From an uncultured Lachnospiraceae bacterium (GTDB taxonomy: Bacteria; Bacillota; Clostridia; Lachnospirales; Lachnospiraceae): a stretch of DNA of 64,000 nt. Positions 40,456 to 49,957 of this stretch are shown here, one piece after another. Under the pieces are notes generated by a model. The model was not told where the DNA came from. It saw nothing but the letters and a program-made list of their open reading frames with translations, and ran no database searches. Numbering within the stretch: the stretch's first letter is position 1; each line of letters starts with the position of its first letter. Where the stretch lies: contig URQQ01000003.1 of NCBI GenBank assembly GCA_900549995.1, positions 60,947-124,946 on the forward strand, written 5' to 3'. Both the position numbers and the translations under genes were made by a program.

Positions 40456-40995
40456 ATGAATATTCTAGTAATCAACGGAAGTCCACATACCAGGGGAACA
40501 ACTGCATTGCTGCGCGACAAATTTACAGAAGGTGCTGCTTCTGCCGGTCATAGCGTTACCACTTTCCACGTCTGTAAAGAAGAGCTTCATCCTTGTACCG
40601 GCTGTGATCATTGCCGTACTACAGAAAATGGATGCATTTATAAAGATGGAATGGAAACGCTAAACCCACTCCTGAAAAATGCCGATTGTGTCGTGTTCGT
40701 GACTCCCCTATACTATTTTGGAATGAGTTCCCAGATGAAAATGGTCATTGACCGGTTCTATGCCAATAACACAGCCCTTCGCAGCCTGAAAAAAAAAGCG
40801 GTTCTTTTAGCTGCGTGCGGAGATACTGACAGCTGGACCTTAGATGCACTTTACCAACACTACCTAAATATCTGCCAGTACCTTCACTGGGAAGATCTTG
40901 GATCTATCCAGGCAATAGGTATGTACACCAGGGAAGATATCGAAAACAGTGATTATCCCAAAGCTGCGAAGATATTAGGCCAGTCCCTCGTCTAA
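40456..40995 (+). CDS. Flavodoxin-like NAD(P)H-dependent FMN reductase
   Basis: A 179-residue flavoprotein of the NADPH-dependent FMN reductase family. The FMN phosphate loop is INGSPHTRGTTALL (residues 6-19), the cysteine cluster CTGCDHCRTTENGC is at about 48-61, and VVFVTPLYYFGMSSQMKMVIDRF follows. The cysteine cluster is typical of the iron-sulfur flavoprotein-like subgroup. AAGGAGG lies upstream of the ATG. Divergent from proC-hypD and followed by a LysR gene; it may supply or remove electrons for that pathway, but no specific role can be shown. Confidence 0.85.
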   Translation: MNILVINGSPHTRGTTALLRDKFTEGAASAGHSVTTFHVCKEELHPCTGCDHCRTTENGCIYKDGMETLNPLLKNADCVVFVTPLYYFGMSSQMKMVIDRFYANNTALRSLKKKAVLLAACGDTDSWTLDALYQHYLNICQYLHWEDLGSIQAIGMYTREDIENSDYPKAAKILGQSLV

Positions 40996-41015
40996 AATAA
41001 TAAAATTTTCCCCTA

Positions 41016-41054
41016 TGCAATATTCGTCCCCGATTCGAATATTGCATATTTTTT
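41016..41054 (+). terminator. Intrinsic terminator after the flavodoxin-like gene
   Basis: 11-base arms (41016-41026, 41036-41046) followed by TATTTTTT. Confidence 0.8.
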
Positions 41055-41110
41055 GTGCAGTGTTATAATAATTTGTAACCTGTATTTATGTTATTCAGAA
41101 AGGATTTATT

Positions 41111-41986
41111 ATGAATCTTTCCAAATACGATATACTGCTAAAAGCAATTGAACTTGGCAGTTTCACCAAAGTAGCAGATCACCTTGGATATACACAGTCT
41201 GCCGTCAGCCAGGTAATACATTCTCTGGAAAATGAACTGGGAACCGTTTTATTACTGCGCAGCCGTTCCGGGATTTCTCTTACAACTGAGGGTGAAATTC
41301 TGCTTCCCTATATTCAGAATATAATCAACGACCATCACGCACTTGCTGAACAAATCAACCAGTTACACGGTCTTGTTCAGGGCACGATACGTATTGGATC
41401 ATTTCATTCTATTGGATGCTATATTCTTCCTCCTCTGATAAAAGGATTCCAGGAATTATATCCAAATATCACTTTTGAGATTTCAGAAGGAGATTTTACC
41501 GAAGTAGAACAAGGTCTTTCTGCAGGACAATTTGATATCGGTCTTTTTGCAATTCAAAATATTACCAATTTTGAGACTATCACTTTAAAGAAAGACGAGT
41601 TATTTGTCCTTCTTCCAGAGGATCATCCTTTGGCTGATGAGCCGTTTTTCCCGATAGAATCCCTGAAAACCGAACCTTTTATTTATCTGGATGAAGGCAA
41701 TGATAATGACAGCCAGATCATTTTCAAAGCAAACCATATATCACCAAATATCAAATATTCTTCGAAAGAAGATAATACAGTCCTTTCTATGGTTGAGAAT
41801 GGTCTGGGTATTGCAATCCTTCCGGAATTAGTGGTGTCCAGGACCTGTTTCCGGGTAATTCCCAAAAGGACCGCTCATCCCTACTACCGTACGCTGGGAA
41901 TCGCTGTAAAGGATAGAAAACGTACTTCAATTGCTGTAAGAGAGTTTATTTCGTATACGCAAAAACAGTACGCTGATCTCTATTAA
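41111..41986 (+). CDS. LysR family transcriptional regulator
   Basis: A 291-residue regulator with the N-terminal winged helix (LSKYDILLKAIELGSFTKVADHLGYTQSAVSQVIHSLE, residues 2-40) and the periplasmic-binding-like effector domain (about 90-290; GTIRIGSFHSIGCYILPPLI, FDIGLFAI, VENGLGIAILPELVV). Upstream spacing includes AGAAAGGA before the ATG. It is co-directional with the flavodoxin-like gene and near the proC-hypD promoter, so those are its most likely targets. The inducer is not visible. Confidence 0.9.
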   Translation: MNLSKYDILLKAIELGSFTKVADHLGYTQSAVSQVIHSLENELGTVLLLRSRSGISLTTEGEILLPYIQNIINDHHALAEQINQLHGLVQGTIRIGSFHSIGCYILPPLIKGFQELYPNITFEISEGDFTEVEQGLSAGQFDIGLFAIQNITNFETITLKKDELFVLLPEDHPLADEPFFPIESLKTEPFIYLDEGNDNDSQIIFKANHISPNIKYSSKEDNTVLSMVENGLGIAILPELVVSRTCFRVIPKRTAHPYYRTLGIAVKDRKRTSIAVREFISYTQKQYADLY

Positions 41987-42114
41987 TTTTTGTATTTTTT
42001 CATTTTTCATTTAAATATTCTTTTAATTTATGTATTTCACCCGAATCATCTAGTAAATTCTCCGTATTTTTGATAGAATGGTATAACGATATAAATTAAG
42101 GAAGGTGATCGAAA

Positions 42115-44091
42115 ATGTTACAGAAAGTGGTTCCCGTCTTCGGAGTCCTCGCATTACTTTTCGCTGTCTATCTGACATCGAAAGTAATCCGCCAGGAAGA
42201 AGGAACGGACAAAATGAAAGAGATTGCAGAAGCAATCAGTGACGGAGCCAAAGCATTCCTGACAGCAGAGTATAAGATTCTCGTATTTTTTGTACTGATA
42301 CTCTTCGTCCTGATTGGCTTTGGAATTGGAAACTGGATCACAGCGGCATGCTTCATCGCCGGTGCCTTATTCTCAACACTGGCAGGTTACTGTGGGATGC
42401 AGGTGGCGACAAAGGCAAATGTCCGGACTGCCAACGCTGCCCGGGTGAGCGGAATGAACAAAGCTCTCTCTATCGCATTTTCAGGCGGCGCTGTCATGGG
42501 GATGTGTGTTGCCGGACTCGGTGTCCTTGGTGTCAGCATGATCTACCTGATCACAGGAAGCGTTGAAGTATTATCTGGATTCAGCCTTGGGGCTTCTTCC
42601 ATCGCGCTGTTCGCCCGGGTGGGCGGCGGGATCTATACGAAGGCCGCGGACGTCGGTGCAGACCTTGTCGGAAAAGTGGAAGCCGGAATCCCGGAAGATG
42701 ACCCTCGTAATCCAGCCGTGATCGCAGACAATGTAGGGGACAATGTCGGTGACGTCGCCGGAATGGGGGCAGATTTATTTGAATCATATGTAGGCGCTCT
42801 GATCTCGGCTTTGACACTGGGCATTGTTTATTTCAAAGCAGCCGGAGCAGTCTTTCCACTGGTCATCGCTGGTTTCGGTCTGCTGGCATCGATCCTTGGA
42901 ACGTTCTTTGTCAAAGGAGACGAAAACTCAAATCCTCACAAAGCATTAAAAATGGGAACTTACGCCTCCAGTATTATCGTAGTGATTATCGCGTTTGTAT
43001 TCAGCAAATATTTCTTTGACAGCTTCAATGCCGCGGTCGCCATCGTATCAGGATTAGTTGTAGGGCTGCTGATCGGTGTGATTACCGAAATTTATACTTC
43101 CGGCGATTACAAATCTGTAAAAGAAATCAGCGAACAGTCGGAAACCGGAGCGGCAACAACCATTATCAGCGGGCTTGCCGTCGGTATGAAGTCCACAGCC
43201 GCACCGATTCTTCTGATCTGCATCGGCATTTTTACTGCCTATCAGTTCTCCGGTCTCTATGGAATTGCGCTGGCGGCAGTCGGAATGCTTTCCACAACAG
43301 CGATTACGGTTGCTGTCGATGCTTACGGCCCAATCGCTGATAACGCGGGAGGAATCGCTGAAATGTCAGGTCTTCCGAAAGAAGTCCGAAAAATCACAGA
43401 CAAACTGGATGCTGTAGGCAATACAACCGCAGCGATTGGAAAAGGCTTCGCCATTGGTTCCGCTGCCCTGACAGCACTTGCATTATTTGTCTCCTATGCG
43501 GAAGCTGTCAATTTAAAAACCATCGATATTCTGAACAGCCGTGTCATCATCGGATTATTTATCGGCGGTATGCTTCCGTTTTTATTCTCCTCCATGACGA
43601 TGCAGTCTGTATCGAAAGCTGCCTATCAGATGATCGAGGAAGTCAGACGTCAGTTCAAATCCATGCCTGGAATTATGGAAGGCACCGTAAAACCAGATTA
43701 TAAATCCTGTGTTGCCATCTCGACAACCGCCGCCTTAAAAGAAATGCTGATTCCCGGAATCATGGCAGTAGCTTCTCCTCTCGTCGTCGGGATCGTACTT
43801 GGTCCGGCAGCTCTTGGCGGGCTTCTTGCCGGCTCATTGGTCACAGGTGTTTTGATGGCAATCTTTATGTCCAACGCCGGCGGTGCCTGGGACAACGCAA
43901 AAAAATATATTGAGGACGGTCATCACGGCGGCAAAGGAAGCGAAGCGCACAAAGCCGCAGTTGTGGGCGACACTGTTGGCGATCCGTTCAAAGATACCTC
44001 CGGTCCTTCCATCAATATCCTGATCAAACTGATGACTATCGTATCTCTTGTTTTCGCACCGTTATTTCTTACATTTAACGGATTGCTGTAA
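42115..44091 (+). CDS. hppA: K+-dependent membrane-bound pyrophosphatase (Na+ and/or H+ pump)
   Basis: A 658-residue integral membrane enzyme with about 16 helices coupling PPi hydrolysis to ion export. The PPi site DNVGDNVGDVAGMGADLFESY is preceded by GGGIYTKAADVGADLVGKVEAGIPEDDPRNP, and a second acidic cluster lies near the end (AVVGDTVGDPFKDTSGP). In GNTTAAIGKG the residue that is Lys in K+-independent enzymes is Ala, predicting the K+-dependent subfamily, which includes Na+ pumps; the ion cannot be decided here. GAAGGTG precedes the ATG. It is a single-gene unit. Confidence 0.93.
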   Translation: MLQKVVPVFGVLALLFAVYLTSKVIRQEEGTDKMKEIAEAISDGAKAFLTAEYKILVFFVLILFVLIGFGIGNWITAACFIAGALFSTLAGYCGMQVATKANVRTANAARVSGMNKALSIAFSGGAVMGMCVAGLGVLGVSMIYLITGSVEVLSGFSLGASSIALFARVGGGIYTKAADVGADLVGKVEAGIPEDDPRNPAVIADNVGDNVGDVAGMGADLFESYVGALISALTLGIVYFKAAGAVFPLVIAGFGLLASILGTFFVKGDENSNPHKALKMGTYASSIIVVIIAFVFSKYFFDSFNAAVAIVSGLVVGLLIGVITEIYTSGDYKSVKEISEQSETGAATTIISGLAVGMKSTAAPILLICIGIFTAYQFSGLYGIALAAVGMLSTTAITVAVDAYGPIADNAGGIAEMSGLPKEVRKITDKLDAVGNTTAAIGKGFAIGSAALTALALFVSYAEAVNLKTIDILNSRVIIGLFIGGMLPFLFSSMTMQSVSKAAYQMIEEVRRQFKSMPGIMEGTVKPDYKSCVAISTTAALKEMLIPGIMAVASPLVVGIVLGPAALGGLLAGSLVTGVLMAIFMSNAGGAWDNAKKYIEDGHHGGKGSEAHKAAVVGDTVGDPFKDTSGPSINILIKLMTIVSLVFAPLFLTFNGLL

Positions 44092-44144
44092 GCATCTGAT
44101 GTCGTACTGGATATGAAAATGTATGCAAAGGATTAACCTGTAAC

Positions 44145-44186
44145 ATATAGAAAATGTGCTGCCATACGACAGCACATTTTCTATAT
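44145..44186. terminator. Bidirectional terminator between hppA and add
   Basis: 17-base perfect arms (44145-44161, 44170-44186) around an eight-base loop. The right arm overlaps the add stop codon. Confidence 0.85.
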
Positions 44187-45146
44187 CCCCGCTGCGTCTG
44201 CAAACGCAGCTTCTTTTGCATTCTCCATCAGTAATTCCAGATCCCCCATGCTCAGGTGGTAGTAATCTTTAAGCAGTTCTAACTCTTTCGTGACCGTCGT
44301 GTTGCTGACCATTCGGTTATCCGTATTTACCGTCACGGCAATCCCCTCATTTAAAAATTCCATAAAGGGATACTCCTCCATTGATTTCACTGCCTTTGTC
44401 TGGAGGTTGCTGGTAGGACACATCTCCAACGGAATTCTGCGAAAAGCCAGAACTTTCATAAGCTCCCTGTCTTTTACAGCGGCAATCCCGTGCCCGATTC
44501 TGGATGCTCCAAGTTCTATGGCGTCCCACACGCTCTGCGCGCTGCCGCACTCTCCTGCATGTATCGTAAAAGGCATCCCAAGCTTTTTCGCCGTCTGAAA
44601 CATTTCCCTTTGACCTTTCACCGGAAATGCAGCTTCATCTCCGGCCAGATCGACGGCACAGACACCTGCGCCTAAGAATTCCCTTGCCGTCTTCACGAGC
44701 TTTACATTATCTTCCGGACACATATGGCGCATCCCACAGATAATCAGGTTTCCCTTCACTCCCGTCAGGCGTCTTCCCTCTGCAATCCCTTCCGCGGCAC
44801 TCCTGATGATCTGATCTACCGTAAGATTTTCACGGACAGAAAGAAGCGGCGCAAACCGGATCTCCATATATACGACATTCTCTTTCGCTGCCTCTTCCAT
44901 CACCTGTATCACTGCCGTCTGAAAGCTCTCCTCTGTCACAAGACAGGAAAGAGGCAGATCGAATTTCATCAGATATTCCTTCAGACTCTGGCAGTCCGGC
45001 TGCACCTGAAGGCTCTCCTTAAGCTTCAAAGCTTCAGGAACCAAAATTTGGGCCTCCCCGGCAAGCCTCTGAATCACTGTCTCCGTAAGAGATCCATCCA
45101 GATGGCAGTGCAGGTCATATTTTTTTAATTTTTCAATCTGATCCAT
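44181..45146 (-). CDS. add: Adenosine deaminase
   Basis: A 321-residue zinc amidohydrolase converting (deoxy)adenosine to (deoxy)inosine. The metal motifs are YDLHCHLDGS at residues 9-18, the middle FTIHAGECGS, GHGIA, and VTVNTDNRMVSNTTVTKE near the end. The ATG at 45146 is preceded by GGAGGTG; the longer start at 45167 lacks support. As last gene of the nucleoside operon it feeds deoD with inosine. Confidence 0.93.
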   Translation of the reverse strand: MDQIEKLKKYDLHCHLDGSLTETVIQRLAGEAQILVPEALKLKESLQVQPDCQSLKEYLMKFDLPLSCLVTEESFQTAVIQVMEEAAKENVVYMEIRFAPLLSVRENLTVDQIIRSAAEGIAEGRRLTGVKGNLIICGMRHMCPEDNVKLVKTAREFLGAGVCAVDLAGDEAAFPVKGQREMFQTAKKLGMPFTIHAGECGSAQSVWDAIELGASRIGHGIAAVKDRELMKVLAFRRIPLEMCPTSNLQTKAVKSMEEYPFMEFLNEGIAVTVNTDNRMVSNTTVTKELELLKDYYHLSMGDLELLMENAKEAAFADAAGI

Positions 45147-45176
45147 TCTCTCACCTCCATGGAACATAATTATATA

Positions 45177-46370
45177 CTAAACAAGTTCCGAAAGTATGGA
45201 AGTCCCAACCGTGCCTTCCGGCATCTTTACCTGGAAATTCTCTGCAATGGTTGCCCCAATCACGGCAAAGGTATCCGCCGGGGGCAGTTCTCTGCCGCCT
45301 TCCATGGATTTTGAATATGCAAGAAACGGTACGTTTTCCCTTGTATGGTCCGTTCCTGTATATGTGGGATCATTCCCATGATCTGCCGTGATAATCAAAA
45401 GATCATCTTCCCGCAGTTTCTCAAGCAGAATTCCAAGCTTTTCATCAAAGCGTTCTATCTCCCCTGCATATCCTTCAGGGTCTCTGCGGTGTCCCCAAAG
45501 GGCATCAAAATCCACCAGATTGACAAAACAAAGCCCGTGGAAATCACTCGAAACTGCTTCTTCAATTGTCTGCTCCATTCCATGTACAGAACTTTTTGAT
45601 TTGAGTGCCTTCGTAATTCCTTCCCCCGCAAAAATATCACTGATTTTTCCGATGGAAGCCACATCGAGCCCATTATCCTTTAATGCATTCAATACAGTCG
45701 CCCCAAAAGGCTTAACTGCATAGTCATGCCGGTTGCTCGTGCGCTGAAACTCACCTTTTTTTCGTCCGACATACGGCCTTGCGATGACACGTCCAACCTT
45801 CCATTCATCCTTCATCGTCAGTTCCCTGGCAATTTCACAGCAGCGGTATAATTCCGACAGCCCGAACGTCTCCTCATTGCCGCAGATCTGAAGCACGGAA
45901 TCGGCCGATGTATACACGATCATTTTCCCGGTTCTGATCTCCTCTTCCCCAAGTTCGTCCAGAATTTCCGTCCCGCTTGCACTTTTATTGCCGATGATTT
46001 CATGCCCGGTACGCTTCTCAAGTTCCCTGATCAGTTCATCCGGAAAGCCATGCTCGGTAAAGGTAATAAATGGTTTCGTTGTCCGAAGTCCCATCATCTC
46101 CCAATGTCCTGTCATGGTATCCTTCCCTTTGCTCAGTTCTTTCATGCTCCCGTAACAGGCAAGCGGATGTTCTTCAGCCTCCACCTGGCGGAGCGGATGC
46201 AGATTCGCAATCCCCAGTTTCTTAAGATTCGGAATCTCAAACCGCTCTACCGAATCAGAAATATGTCCCAGTGTATCCGCTCCCTCGTCTCCGTATTCCT
46301 TTGCATCTTCCGCATTTCCGATCCCCATGGAATCGATCACAATTACAAACACACGCTGATATCTCTTCAT
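45177..46370 (-). CDS. deoB: Phosphopentomutase
   Basis: A 397-residue alkaline-phosphatase-superfamily enzyme interconverting (deoxy)ribose 1- and 5-phosphate. N-terminal metal residues are in VIVIDSMGIGNAEDA, the nucleophile region in GKDTMTGHWEMMGL, and the C-terminal metal residues in LLIITADHGNDPTYTGTDHTRENVP. Manganese-dependent type. It links nucleoside phosphorylases to deoC and the pentose-phosphate pathway. It lies 30 bases before add and 45 after cdd. Confidence 0.95.
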   Translation of the reverse strand: MKRYQRVFVIVIDSMGIGNAEDAKEYGDEGADTLGHISDSVERFEIPNLKKLGIANLHPLRQVEAEEHPLACYGSMKELSKGKDTMTGHWEMMGLRTTKPFITFTEHGFPDELIRELEKRTGHEIIGNKSASGTEILDELGEEEIRTGKMIVYTSADSVLQICGNEETFGLSELYRCCEIARELTMKDEWKVGRVIARPYVGRKKGEFQRTSNRHDYAVKPFGATVLNALKDNGLDVASIGKISDIFAGEGITKALKSKSSVHGMEQTIEEAVSSDFHGLCFVNLVDFDALWGHRRDPEGYAGEIERFDEKLGILLEKLREDDLLIITADHGNDPTYTGTDHTRENVPFLAYSKSMEGGRELPPADTFAVIGATIAENFQVKMPEGTVGTSILSELV

Positions 46371-46415
46371 AGCTAACCCCTTTTTTTGTCTTTCATTTTC
46401 ATCCTTGATCCTATT

Positions 46416-46829
46416 TTATGCCAGATTCCCGGGGCCGAATCCCATCGGCAGCATTTCTTTTAATGTAAATATCTGATAATGCTCCTCATCCATAGCCAGA
46501 ATAATCTGAAACTTACAGGGATCACAAAATTCCATCATCACCTGCCGGCATACGCCGCACGGCGCTGTGAATTCGGTCAGAATCCCGTCCTTTCCCCCGA
46601 CGATGCAGATCGCCTCAAATTCCTTCGTTCCCTCACTTACCGCTTTGAAAAATGCAGTCCGCTCCGCACAGTTACAGGGAGTGTATGCCGCATTTTCAAT
46701 ATTACAGCCCTGATAAATCTTCCCATTGCTCCCCAGAAGCGCAGCGCCTACCCGGAAATTGGAATAGGGTGTGTAGGCATGCTCCATCGCCCCAATAGCC
46801 TGTCTGATCAGTTCCTTTACCGGAAGCAT
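46416..46829 (-). CDS. cdd: Cytidine deaminase
   Basis: A 137-residue homotetramer-type zinc enzyme converting (deoxy)cytidine to (deoxy)uridine. It has YTPYSNFRVGAALLG, the catalytic Glu and first zinc Cys in CNCAERTAFFKAV, and the other zinc cysteines in PCGVCRQVMMEF. Start with AAGGAGGGAG upstream. Its product is the substrate of the uridine phosphorylase in the same operon. Confidence 0.95.
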   Translation of the reverse strand: MLPVKELIRQAIGAMEHAYTPYSNFRVGAALLGSNGKIYQGCNIENAAYTPCNCAERTAFFKAVSEGTKEFEAICIVGGKDGILTEFTAPCGVCRQVMMEFCDPCKFQIILAMDEEHYQIFTLKEMLPMGFGPGNLA

Positions 46830-46841
46830 AAGACTCCCTCC

Positions 46842-47504
46842 TTACTTTCCTGCCTGTTCTTCCTGAATCAGCCGGATCATTCTGCTCGTCCCAAGCCGGT
46901 CCGCTCCGATCTCCAGAAATACTCTTGCGTCATCCAATGTACTGATGCCTCCGGCGGCTTTGATCCTCACATCTTTACCCACATGTTCGCGGAACAGGGA
47001 AACATCCTCGAAAGTGGCTCCGGCTTTTGAAAATCCAGTCGATGTTTTGATAAAATCTGCACCTGCATCTGTCACAACCTTACACATTTTGATCTTTTCC
47101 TCTTCTGTCAGAAGACACGTCTCAATGATCACCTTCAGGATTTTATCTTTGCAGATCTCCTTCAGTTCCCGAATCTCCTCTTCCACCAGATCGTACTTCC
47201 GACTCTTGACCCAGCCAATATTAATCACCATGTCAATCTCATCTGCTCCGTTGTCAAGCGCATCCTGAGTCTCATATGCTTTTACCACTGTTGTCTGGTA
47301 ACCATTGGGAAACCCAATGACCGTGCACACGTCCACCGCATCCCTGACGTAATCCTTCGCCTGCCTTACGTAAGCCGGCGGAATGCAGACTGACGCCGTC
47401 CCATATTCCATCGCCTCATCGCAGATGACGGCAATCTCATCCCATGTTGCCGTCTGACTTAATAACGTATGATCCACATGCTTCATAATTTCTCTGTAAT
47501 CCAT
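46842..47504 (-). CDS. deoC: Deoxyribose-phosphate aldolase
   Basis: A 220-residue class I aldolase splitting deoxyribose 5-phosphate into acetaldehyde and glyceraldehyde 3-phosphate. Key motifs are VDHTLL at the start, MVINIGWVKS, KVIIETCLL, the Schiff-base Lys in ADFIKTSTGF and the proton-relay Lys in VRIKAAGGI. The ATG at 47504 follows AGGAGG; the longer ORF from 47531 starts inside deoD. Confidence 0.95.
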   Translation of the reverse strand: MDYREIMKHVDHTLLSQTATWDEIAVICDEAMEYGTASVCIPPAYVRQAKDYVRDAVDVCTVIGFPNGYQTTVVKAYETQDALDNGADEIDMVINIGWVKSRKYDLVEEEIRELKEICKDKILKVIIETCLLTEEEKIKMCKVVTDAGADFIKTSTGFSKAGATFEDVSLFREHVGKDVRIKAAGGISTLDDARVFLEIGADRLGTSRMIRLIQEEQAGK

Positions 47505-47514
47505 CACAAACCTC

Positions 47515-48222
47515 CTACAATTCCAACGCAATCTCCATCATTTTTCCAAATCCCAGCTGTCTTTCTTCTGCTGTAAGTTTCCCTTCTTTATAAAGCAGAT
47601 CCGAAATGGTCAGCATACAAAGCGCTTTCTTCCCCGCAGCCGCAGCGTTCATATACAGCGCAGCCGCCTCCATCTCTACTGCCAGCACCCCCATGCTGCT
47701 CCACTTCTCATTCACTGTTTGGTCTGCATTATAAAAGACATCGGAAGAAAGAATATTCCCGACTACCACCTTCGTCCCCTGTTCTCCCGCCATCTCCACC
47801 GCTCTGCTCAGCAGTCCGTAATCCGCAATCGGGGCAAATGTCCCCGGAAGCTTAAACTGGTACGCATAATTCGAATCTGTGCATGCACCCATGCCGATGA
47901 CCACATCCATCAGCTCTACCCCTTCTTTCAGTGCTCCCGCCGACCCGATTCTGATGATCTGCTCAACACCATAGAAATGATATAATTCATAGGAGTAAAT
48001 TCCAATCGACGGCATCCCCATTCCGCCGCCCATCACTGAGATTTTTTTCCCTTTATAAGTGCCTGTATATCCGAACATATTGCGGACAGTATTAAAGCAT
48101 ACGGCATCCTCAAGGTACGTATCGGCAATATATTTTGCCCTTAATGGATCTCCCGGCATCAGTACTGTCCCGGCAATGTCCCCCGTATTTGCTGCATTAT
48201 GCGCTGTTGGTGTCACTGACAT
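47515..48222 (-). CDS. deoD: Purine-nucleoside phosphorylase, DeoD type
   Basis: A 235-residue hexameric-type phosphorylase splitting purine (deoxy)nucleosides into base and (deoxy)ribose 1-phosphate. The phosphate-binding MPGDPLRAKYIADTYL is at residues 22-37, RIGSAGAL in the middle, and EMEAAALYMNAA with SDLLY at the ribose site. It starts one base after the uridine phosphorylase stop, showing coupling. Confidence 0.95.
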   Translation of the reverse strand: MSVTPTAHNAANTGDIAGTVLMPGDPLRAKYIADTYLEDAVCFNTVRNMFGYTGTYKGKKISVMGGGMGMPSIGIYSYELYHFYGVEQIIRIGSAGALKEGVELMDVVIGMGACTDSNYAYQFKLPGTFAPIADYGLLSRAVEMAGEQGTKVVVGNILSSDVFYNADQTVNEKWSSMGVLAVEMEAAALYMNAAAAGKKALCMLTISDLLYKEGKLTAEERQLGFGKMMEIALEL

Positions 48223-48223
48223 A

Positions 48224-49006
48224 TTATTTTACCTCCCCATCTTCACTGATCAACTCTCTGACCGCTTCTACAGCCGTCTGCACCGCGGCATCCGTATCAT
48301 GTACTACCGGGTTCTCAAGGCCTTTTTTTGCCCGCTCCTGGTTTGCCATCACAAGGAATACAGAACCCGCGCGGACGTGCAGATAACTTGCTACAATAAA
48401 GAGTGCAGCTGACTCCATTTCCGAAGCCTTACACCCCAGCCTTACCCAGGCATTCCATTTATCGATCAGCTCATAACCTACCGGTTTTGTCTCCGGGGAA
48501 TGCTGTCCATAGAACGAATCCTTACACTGGACTACACCCACATGATATTTCTTCGAAAGTTTCCCTGCTGCTTTGACAAGCGCATTTGTAACCCCAAAAT
48601 CCGGCACTGCCGGGTACTCGACGGGAGCATACTCCCTGCTCGTACCTTCCATGCGGACAGCACCGTTTGCAATGACCAGATCTCCGCTTTTCACTTCCAG
48701 ATCCATTCCGCCGCACGTACCGATCCTTATGAAGGTATCTGCCCCGGACATCACCAGTTCTTCCATCGCAATCGCGGCTGACGGTCCGCCGATTCCGGTT
48801 GATGTCACACTGACCGGGACACCGTCCAGTGTTCCGGTATAAGTAATATACTCCCGGTTGTCCGCGATCAGTACCGGATGCTCCAGATACTTTGCAATCT
48901 TTTCACAGCGTTTCGGGTCTCCCGGCAGAATCACATATCTGCCCACATCCCCTTTGCCGACTTGAATGTGATATTGTTTTCCTTCATTTTCCGAATAATT
49001 CACCAT
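48224..49006 (-). CDS. udp: Uridine phosphorylase
   Basis: A 260-residue nucleoside phosphorylase of the PNP/UDP family. The phosphate site is VILPGDPKRCEKIAKYLEHP, then STGIGGPSAAIAMEEL, RIGTCGGMD, and the ribose/base region KDSFYGQHSPETKPVG and ASEMESAALFIVAS. The sequence is closer to uridine than purine phosphorylases, and the pathway context with cdd fits. Start follows GGAGGAG. It is first of the enzymatic genes after the transporter. Confidence 0.9.
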   Translation of the reverse strand: MVNYSENEGKQYHIQVGKGDVGRYVILPGDPKRCEKIAKYLEHPVLIADNREYITYTGTLDGVPVSVTSTGIGGPSAAIAMEELVMSGADTFIRIGTCGGMDLEVKSGDLVIANGAVRMEGTSREYAPVEYPAVPDFGVTNALVKAAGKLSKKYHVGVVQCKDSFYGQHSPETKPVGYELIDKWNAWVRLGCKASEMESAALFIVASYLHVRAGSVFLVMANQERAKKGLENPVVHDTDAAVQTAVEAVRELISEDGEVK

Positions 49007-49036
49007 ATCGTCTCCTCCTGCACTTTTTTCCTACTA

Positions 49037-49957
49037 CTATCTTGCACCTTTTTCGTACGGTTGTCCACTGGCTTTTGGTGCAGACTGATGTTTAGAGAAG
49101 AAAATAAGGACAAAAACCGTGATGACGTAAGGGAGCATCGCCAGTATTTCCGATGGAAAATGAAATACACCGCCTCCTAACATTACCGTCATCGCCTGCG
49201 CTGCCCCGAATAAGAGACATGCCCCATATGCCCCCTGAGGCAGCCATTTCCCAAAGATCACTGCCGCAAGCGCAATGAACCCCTGCCCGCTGACTGCTGT
49301 CGGTGTAAACTGCGGAATAATGGCAAGCGTCACTGACGCTCCTCCGAATCCGGCAAGCATTCCGGATACAAGCACACAGAGATAACGGATTTTATATACA
49401 TTGATCCCCATCGTATCTGCTGCTCTCGGGTGTTCCCCTACCGCACGGACATGAAGTCCCCACTTCGTCCTGTAAAGAAATATCCACAGCAATATCATGA
49501 TGAAAAATGCAATGACTGCCGTCGCATCGACATTCAGATTCTTAAGCACTCCGGAAGTCCCCAGATTCCCAAAAATCTTGGGAATCTTCCTTGTTACAGG
49601 GACAGATGTCGTCGCCCCGTCAAATAAAAGCCTGCAAAGGAAAAGTGCCGTACCGGGCCCGATCAGATTCAATGCAATTCCCGAGATGATCTGATCCGCC
49701 TTACAAGTAATCGATGCAAACGCGTGAAGCAGCGCCGGAACCATGCCTGCTGCCCCGGCTGCCAGAAAACCAGCCCATGCATTTCCGGTAAAATATCCCA
49801 CCGTCGCCCCGGTGAACGCCCCAATGGTCATCATCCCTTCAATTCCAAGGTTCGTCACACCCGAGCGTTCCGAGATGACTCCCCCAAGAGCTGCAAAAAT
49901 AAGCGGTGTCGAATACATGAATGTAATTCCGATAAATAATGTGATATTGTTAACCAT
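49037..49957 (-). CDS. Nucleoside ABC transporter permease (second)
   Basis: A 306-residue permease of the BPD_transp_2 family with 8-9 helices. The start is typical (STPLIFAALGGVISERSGVTNLGIEGMMTIGAF); the NLGIEG motif marks the NupQ/YufQ type. It overlaps the first permease gene by eight bases. With the BMP lipoprotein and duplicated ATPase it forms a purine/pyrimidine nucleoside importer, as in Bacillus NupNOPQ and Lactococcus BmpA-NupABC. Confidence 0.9.
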   Translation of the reverse strand: MVNNITLFIGITFMYSTPLIFAALGGVISERSGVTNLGIEGMMTIGAFTGATVGYFTGNAWAGFLAAGAAGMVPALLHAFASITCKADQIISGIALNLIGPGTALFLCRLLFDGATTSVPVTRKIPKIFGNLGTSGVLKNLNVDATAVIAFFIMILLWIFLYRTKWGLHVRAVGEHPRAADTMGINVYKIRYLCVLVSGMLAGFGGASVTLAIIPQFTPTAVSGQGFIALAAVIFGKWLPQGAYGACLLFGAAQAMTVMLGGGVFHFPSEILAMLPYVITVFVLIFFSKHQSAPKASGQPYEKGAR